The notes under the pieces are model-generated. The model saw nothing but the letters and a program-made list of their open reading frames with translations. It searched no databases and had not been told where the DNA came from. The position numbers were made by a program, and so were the translations under genes. From positions 4,588,001-4,652,000 of the forward strand of contig NZ_CP108487.1 of assembly GCF_036226525.1 (NCBI RefSeq): a stretch of DNA of 64,000 nucleotides, given 5' to 3'. This document shows positions 60,698 through 64,000 of this stretch, in pieces. The DNA comes from Kribbella sp. NBC_01245 (GTDB lineage Bacteria; Actinomycetota; Actinomycetes; Propionibacteriales; Kribbellaceae). Every line of letters starts with the position of its first letter. Position 1 is the first letter of the stretch.

Positions 60698-60805
60698 TCA
60701 GGACCGGCCGCGATAGAGCCGGTAGACGACGAAGGCCGAGAACCACCCCATGAAAAGGGTGACCAGGACCAGCAGCGAGGTGAAGACGACGTGCAGCACG
60801 GCCAC
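60698..60805 (-). CDS. Small single-pass membrane protein (35 residues), candidate
   Basis: An open frame from GTG (60805) to TGA (60698) encoding an N-terminal hydrophobic helix (LHVVFTSLLVLVTLFMGWFS) followed by Tyr/Arg-rich positive end (YRLYRGRS). It ends 11 nt before nitrobindin, on the same strand. No clear Shine-Dalgarno; might be leaderless. A helix plus positive-inside tail is what a real microprotein would show, but the length makes chance possible. Confidence 0.4.
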   Translation of the reverse strand: MAVLHVVFTSLLVLVTLFMGWFSAFVVYRLYRGRS

Positions 60806-60849
60806 AGTCTAGGGGATGCGCGCGGCCGGTCCGTGACTACGCTGTGGTG

Positions 60850-61212
60850 ATGTCGCGCACCCTGGTGATCAAACTGACCGCAGGCTCGGACGAGGCGGAG
60901 CGGGCCAACCAGGCCTTCACCGTCGCCGCCTCGGCCCTCGCCTCCGGAGCACCCGTCTCGCTCTGGCTCACCGGCGAGGCGGTCTGGTTCGCCGTGCCCG
61001 GACGGGCGGAGCAGTTCGACCTGCCGCATGCGGCGCCGCTGAGTGACTTGCTGGCGGCGGTGCTGGCTGGAGGCACGCTGACCGTTTGCACCCAGTGCGC
61101 GAAGAGGCGGGAGCTGAGCGAGGCGGATCTGCTCCCCGGCGTGCGCGTCGCCGGGGCGCCTACGTTCACCGAGGAGATCCTCACCCCGGACGCTCAGGCC
61201 ATCGTTTACTAG
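60850..61212 (+). CDS. DsrE/DsrF-like family protein
   Basis: 120 residues. alpha/beta fold starting TLVIKLTAGSDEAERANQAFTVAASALASGAPVSLWLTGEAV and the conserved CTQCAKRRELSEADLLPGVRVAGA, with Cys residues typical of DsrE-like sulfur-carrier relatives. Start at the ATG 60850 (another in-frame GTG lies just upstream). Role in sulfur transfer is not proven for this subgroup. Divergent from the 35-residue ORF. Confidence 0.8.
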   Translation: MSRTLVIKLTAGSDEAERANQAFTVAASALASGAPVSLWLTGEAVWFAVPGRAEQFDLPHAAPLSDLLAAVLAGGTLTVCTQCAKRRELSEADLLPGVRVAGAPTFTEEILTPDAQAIVY

Positions 61213-61219
61213 CTCCGGC

Positions 61220-62803
61220 CTAGACCTCCTTGCCGGCTTGTTGCTGCTTGCCGGTCTGCTGGGCGCGTTGGTGGTGCGCGCCGGGGGTCGTACCGGCGTG
61301 CGACTGTGCCGATGGAGCCTGTCCTGGCCGTTGGGCAGCGCCTGCGGCCGGGGATACGCCGCCGACGCCCATCTCGTGCAGCCTGTTCATCTCGGGTGAT
61401 CGGGCCGGCTGAGCGTGCTGCGCTGTGGCCGTCTGACCTTGCTGGTCCTGCAGCCCCTTCCGCCCCGGCTGCTCCGCTCCCGGCTGTCCCTGCTGCCCTT
61501 GGCGCAGTTGGGCCTGGGTGAGCTGGGTCTGGCCAGGCTGGTTGTTCGCGGCCTCTTGTGCGGTGACCGGTTCGCCATCGGAGACGTACGGATTCACGCC
61601 TTCGTTGTCGAGTTCTGGGCCCTTGGACTCGACCTCTTCGGAAACGTAGGGGGACGGCGCGTTGGGGTCGGTCTCGACCCCGGACGCGGTCTCGGCGTCG
61701 TACTCGGAGTCAACGCCGGTCTCGACCTCGGACGCGGTCTCGGCCTCGAGCTTCGTCTCATCGGAGGCATACGGGGACGCCGGATCGGACTCGAGCTCGG
61801 TCACCTCCCGCTCGGTCTCCTCCGTCCGGTCGACGGTCTCCTCGGCCTCGGACTGCGCTTCCTTGGTGGTCTCCGGCTCCTTGTCGGCGACCTCGAGATT
61901 GGGCCCTGCCGGCGGCTCGTTTGTGTGCGCTTCTTCGACCTTGGCGTCGCGCAGCTCGTCGACCGCCTGGGGGTCGGGCCCGGCTAGGGGCGCGGCCTCC
62001 GGCCCGGCCGTGATGTCCCGGTCGACCTGGTCCGGCGCTTCGGCCTCGGGTCCGCTGGTCTCCTGCTCGGGCTCGGTCCGCGCGGGCTCATCCAGCTGGT
62101 TATTGTCGAGCTCGCTCTGCGCCTGGAGCGCCGCGGCACCCGCTGCCCCGGCCGCGCCCGCCGCCAGGGCCGGGTCGACGGCGTCGGGGGCCAGGTCGTC
62201 CCGCTCGCGGTCGCGTTCGCGCTCCTTGGCCTTCTCGCGCTCGTGCTCGGGATCGCGGCCCGGATCGAGGTCCTGCTGGGCGTCGAGCTCGGGCTGGGCC
62301 TGCGGCTGGTTGGTGTCGTCGTTCTCGTTCTCGCTCTCGGCCTCCTCTTCCCGCTCTTCGCGCTGCTCGTCCCGGTCGTCGCCGCGATTCTCGTCCTGGT
62401 CCTCGCGCTCTTCGTCCTGGTCGTCGCGTTCTTCCTCCCGGTCGTCGCGCTCTTCCTCGCGGTCTTCCCGCTGCTCGTCGCGCTCCTCCCGCTCGCGGTC
62501 CAGCTCGGCCTCGCGCTCGGGGTCAGGGCCGTTCACCCCGTCCCGGGCGTGCTCGCCGAGCCGCCGGTCGTGGTCGGGCCCGGGCGGGTTGTGCCGGTCG
62601 ATGGTGCGGTCGAGATCCGGGTCACTGCGGCGGCTGTCGCGCAGCCGCTCGCGAACGAAGTGATCGACGAGAACGCGCAGATGGGCCTCCCGCGCCGCTG
62701 CCTGCTGCCGCGCCTGGACTCGCTTGTGCATTGCCTTGAGCAACGAGCTCATCCCGCGCCCGAAGGCCTTGAACTCGTTGAAGATCTCCTGCTCGGCACT
62801 CAT
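61220..62803 (-). CDS. Large acidic, low-complexity (disordered) protein
   Basis: 527 residues. About 1-80 is a helical Arg/Lys-rich start (EIFNEFKAFGRGMSSLLKAMHKRVQAR). About 80-200 is a stretch of Glu/Arg/Asp repeats (EERDDREEERDDQDEERE). The rest is Glu/Ala/Thr/Pro/Gln-rich with SPYxSxE repeats and a Gln-rich end. No signal peptide or known fold, so cytoplasmic and disordered. ATG overlaps the preceding stop (ATGA). The opposite-strand open frames here are shadows of this biased composition. Confidence 0.75.
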   Translation of the reverse strand: MSAEQEIFNEFKAFGRGMSSLLKAMHKRVQARQQAAAREAHLRVLVDHFVRERLRDSRRSDPDLDRTIDRHNPPGPDHDRRLGEHARDGVNGPDPEREAELDREREERDEQREDREEERDDREEERDDQDEEREDQDENRGDDRDEQREEREEEAESENENDDTNQPQAQPELDAQQDLDPGRDPEHEREKAKERERDRERDDLAPDAVDPALAAGAAGAAGAAALQAQSELDNNQLDEPARTEPEQETSGPEAEAPDQVDRDITAGPEAAPLAGPDPQAVDELRDAKVEEAHTNEPPAGPNLEVADKEPETTKEAQSEAEETVDRTEETEREVTELESDPASPYASDETKLEAETASEVETGVDSEYDAETASGVETDPNAPSPYVSEEVESKGPELDNEGVNPYVSDGEPVTAQEAANNQPGQTQLTQAQLRQGQQGQPGAEQPGRKGLQDQQGQTATAQHAQPARSPEMNRLHEMGVGGVSPAAGAAQRPGQAPSAQSHAGTTPGAHHQRAQQTGKQQQAGKEV

Positions 62804-63384
62804 CGCGTCACCTCGGCGGCGTAGACGGAGTAGTTGATCCCGACGGCCCGGGTCGGCGAATCGGCCTCTGGCTGCTCGGCGTACAGGTGGAACTCGGCAC
62901 CCCGTCGCAACCACACGGCGAGATGCCGCCGCCCGTCGGCGACCTGGCCGGGACCGCCCGGGAATTCCGGCTGCCCGAGCATGCCGACGTACGCCGGCTC
63001 GCCCCAATGCCTGCGGGCGAGCTCGACATGACGCGGCCAATATTGGTCCAGCCCCTGCTCGGCGAGCGGGATCTCCGCCGGAGCGATCTGGTACGCCGAC
63101 CAGCCACTGCGCGGGCTCTCCGGCAACACCACACCGGGATAAACCTGCATCAACGTCTCGCGCCGGGTCATCAACCCCCACGAACTCTGGTCCGGATCGA
63201 TCTCGGTCGACTCCTCGATCGGCCAGGGCAACCACCCCGTGGCCGCCGAAACCCGCTGCGCCAACGCGACGACCCCTGCCCGCCCCACCTCGACCGGCCC
63301 CCAGAGCCGGGTCCAATCGGGCACGTCGGCCAGATCCGCCATCGCACGCTCGTCATCGTCCAGCGACCGATCCTGCGTCTTCAC
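62800..63384 (-). CDS. Hypothetical protein
   Basis: 194 residues, mildly acidic, no signal peptide or membrane helix. Trp-rich in places (WGLMTRRETLMQVYPGVVLPESPRSGWSAY; RRHWGEPAYVG; GRRHLAVWLRRGAEF). No family recognised. Stop overlaps the start of the acidic protein (ATGA), so the two form an operon, and the acidic protein may be its partner. Confidence 0.7.
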   Translation of the reverse strand: MKTQDRSLDDDERAMADLADVPDWTRLWGPVEVGRAGVVALAQRVSAATGWLPWPIEESTEIDPDQSSWGLMTRRETLMQVYPGVVLPESPRSGWSAYQIAPAEIPLAEQGLDQYWPRHVELARRHWGEPAYVGMLGQPEFPGGPGQVADGRRHLAVWLRRGAEFHLYAEQPEADSPTRAVGINYSVYAAEVTR

Positions 63385-63474
63385 CCGCGCTCCTCCACCC
63401 GTGGCAACCGATAGCGCCCACCCTAGGACGCCCGAGGCGCACCCCGGGCTCCCAAAGCCCTTCCCTGTGGATAA

Positions 63475-63984
63475 CTAGCGGAGCGGAGGCAGATCCCAGT
63501 CGTCGTCGCGGAGCCGGAGAATCGCCCACCCCACCGCGGCGAATCCGACGGCCTGCAATCCCCAGCCGAACAGGTCGAGCGTGTGGCTCGCGACGATCAC
63601 CGCGGCCAGGTGGATCGGCTGCGACACGATCGTGCAGACCGCCGCCCACCGACCGACCACCCGCGCCCGCCAGAGCGCGACACCAAGCAGCACGGTCCCG
63701 AGGACGTGCCCGAGTACGAAGACCACCCCGGCCACGTCGACCGTCGGATGAATCGTCTCGTACATGCGCGTGATCGCGCCGGCGTCGAGCCCCGCCTTGC
63801 CACCGGCCCAAACGTAGTAGTCCGACGACGCGAGCCACGGCAGTGCCAGATAGCCCGGCACAAGCAGCACCAGAGCCGCCGCTGTGAGCCGCGGAGCCCG
63901 CCGCCGGGTCAGCCGCCCGACGAAGTACACAGCCGGCACCAGCGTCAGGATCGCGACGAACCCCATCCACAGGACGAACGACAT
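63475..63984 (-). CDS. Membrane protein of unknown function (possibly 5'-incomplete)
   Basis: 169 residues with about five membrane helices (starting FVLWMGFVAILTLVPAVYFVG). It resembles DUF4386-like or other small integral membrane proteins but no motif settles this. The ATG at 63984 lies 16 nt from the window edge with no stop between, so the true start may lie outside. It precedes the hypothetical gene at 63384 by 90 nt. Confidence 0.7.
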   Translation of the reverse strand: MSFVLWMGFVAILTLVPAVYFVGRLTRRRAPRLTAAALVLLVPGYLALPWLASSDYYVWAGGKAGLDAGAITRMYETIHPTVDVAGVVFVLGHVLGTVLLGVALWRARVVGRWAAVCTIVSQPIHLAAVIVASHTLDLFGWGLQAVGFAAVGWAILRLRDDDWDLPPLR

Positions 63985-64000
63985 CCGGCCCGGCTGAGCC

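Noticed and set aside
61662..62663. 333-residue Ser/Arg-rich plus-strand frame (and another at 62243-62824 that looks hydrophobic)
   Set aside because: Both are reflections of the Glu/Arg/Asp-repeat composition of the minus-strand acidic protein; no start signal or family.

Overview
The window is high-GC DNA from an actinomycete. It carries mshA (mycothiol synthesis), CarD, a SenX3/RegX3 two-component pair, cysS, ispD/ispF and an HbhA-like protein. Gene order and secreted protein content suggest Kribbella or a close relative in the Nocardioidales; that genus call is inference from memory and no search was run.

Layout: (1) 1-1676 holds the 5' end of a lipoprotein gene and a secreted V8-like serine protease. 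(2) 1752-9696 (minus strand) is one tightly coupled eight-gene operon: exporter, radical SAM/SPASM enzyme, stand-alone carrier protein, ATP-grasp ligase, Gfo/Idh/MocA oxidoreductase, APH-type kinase, GT-B glycosyltransferase and stand-alone condensation domain. It looks like a small, unassigned natural product pathway with no adenylation domain. A near-perfect LacI-family (CebR-like) operator lies just upstream. (3) 10014-12420 carries rlmB and cysS. (4) 12541-28760 is a secretory accessory region with seven paralogous zinc metalloproteases (HEYGHH motif), two DUF2207 membrane proteins each divergent from a metalloprotease, a GH25 lysozyme, a GNAT acetyltransferase and a C39-like peptidase. 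(5) 28857-34024 encodes a Pls/PosA-type single-module peptide synthetase coupled to an M1 aminopeptidase-like gene. (6) 34128-36560 carries ispF-ispD-carD and a divergent LpqE-like lipoprotein. In other actinobacteria ispF and cysS are neighbours, so regions 4 and 5 appear to be an insertion into that operon. (7) 36641-44640 has an iron-regulated siderophore-binding lipoprotein, regX3-senX3 divergent from phoU (with a PHO box), gpmA, a YbjN-domain protein, mshA and an SDR. (8) 44787-51018 has typA, two L,D-transpeptidases, a macro-domain protein, a DUF2516 protein, an HbhA-like protein and an XRE regulator with a 28-nt palindrome upstream. (9) 51088-63984 has an asparaginase, a YgfZ homologue, a methyltransferase/surface-type cluster, a DctA transporter divergent from a DcuS/DcuR-like two-component system, nitrobindin, a DsrE-like protein and hypothetical genes including a very acidic disordered protein.

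A family of intergenic palindromic repeats punctuates the window. Three short perfect hairpins of about 100 nt and four long composite elements (about 270-357 nt) share related roughly 26-nt arms. Three of the long copies have matching terminal inverted repeats and nearly identical lengths (351, 352 and 357 bp), so they look like MITE- or REP-type elements. No rRNA, tRNA, CRISPR array or transposase gene was recognised.
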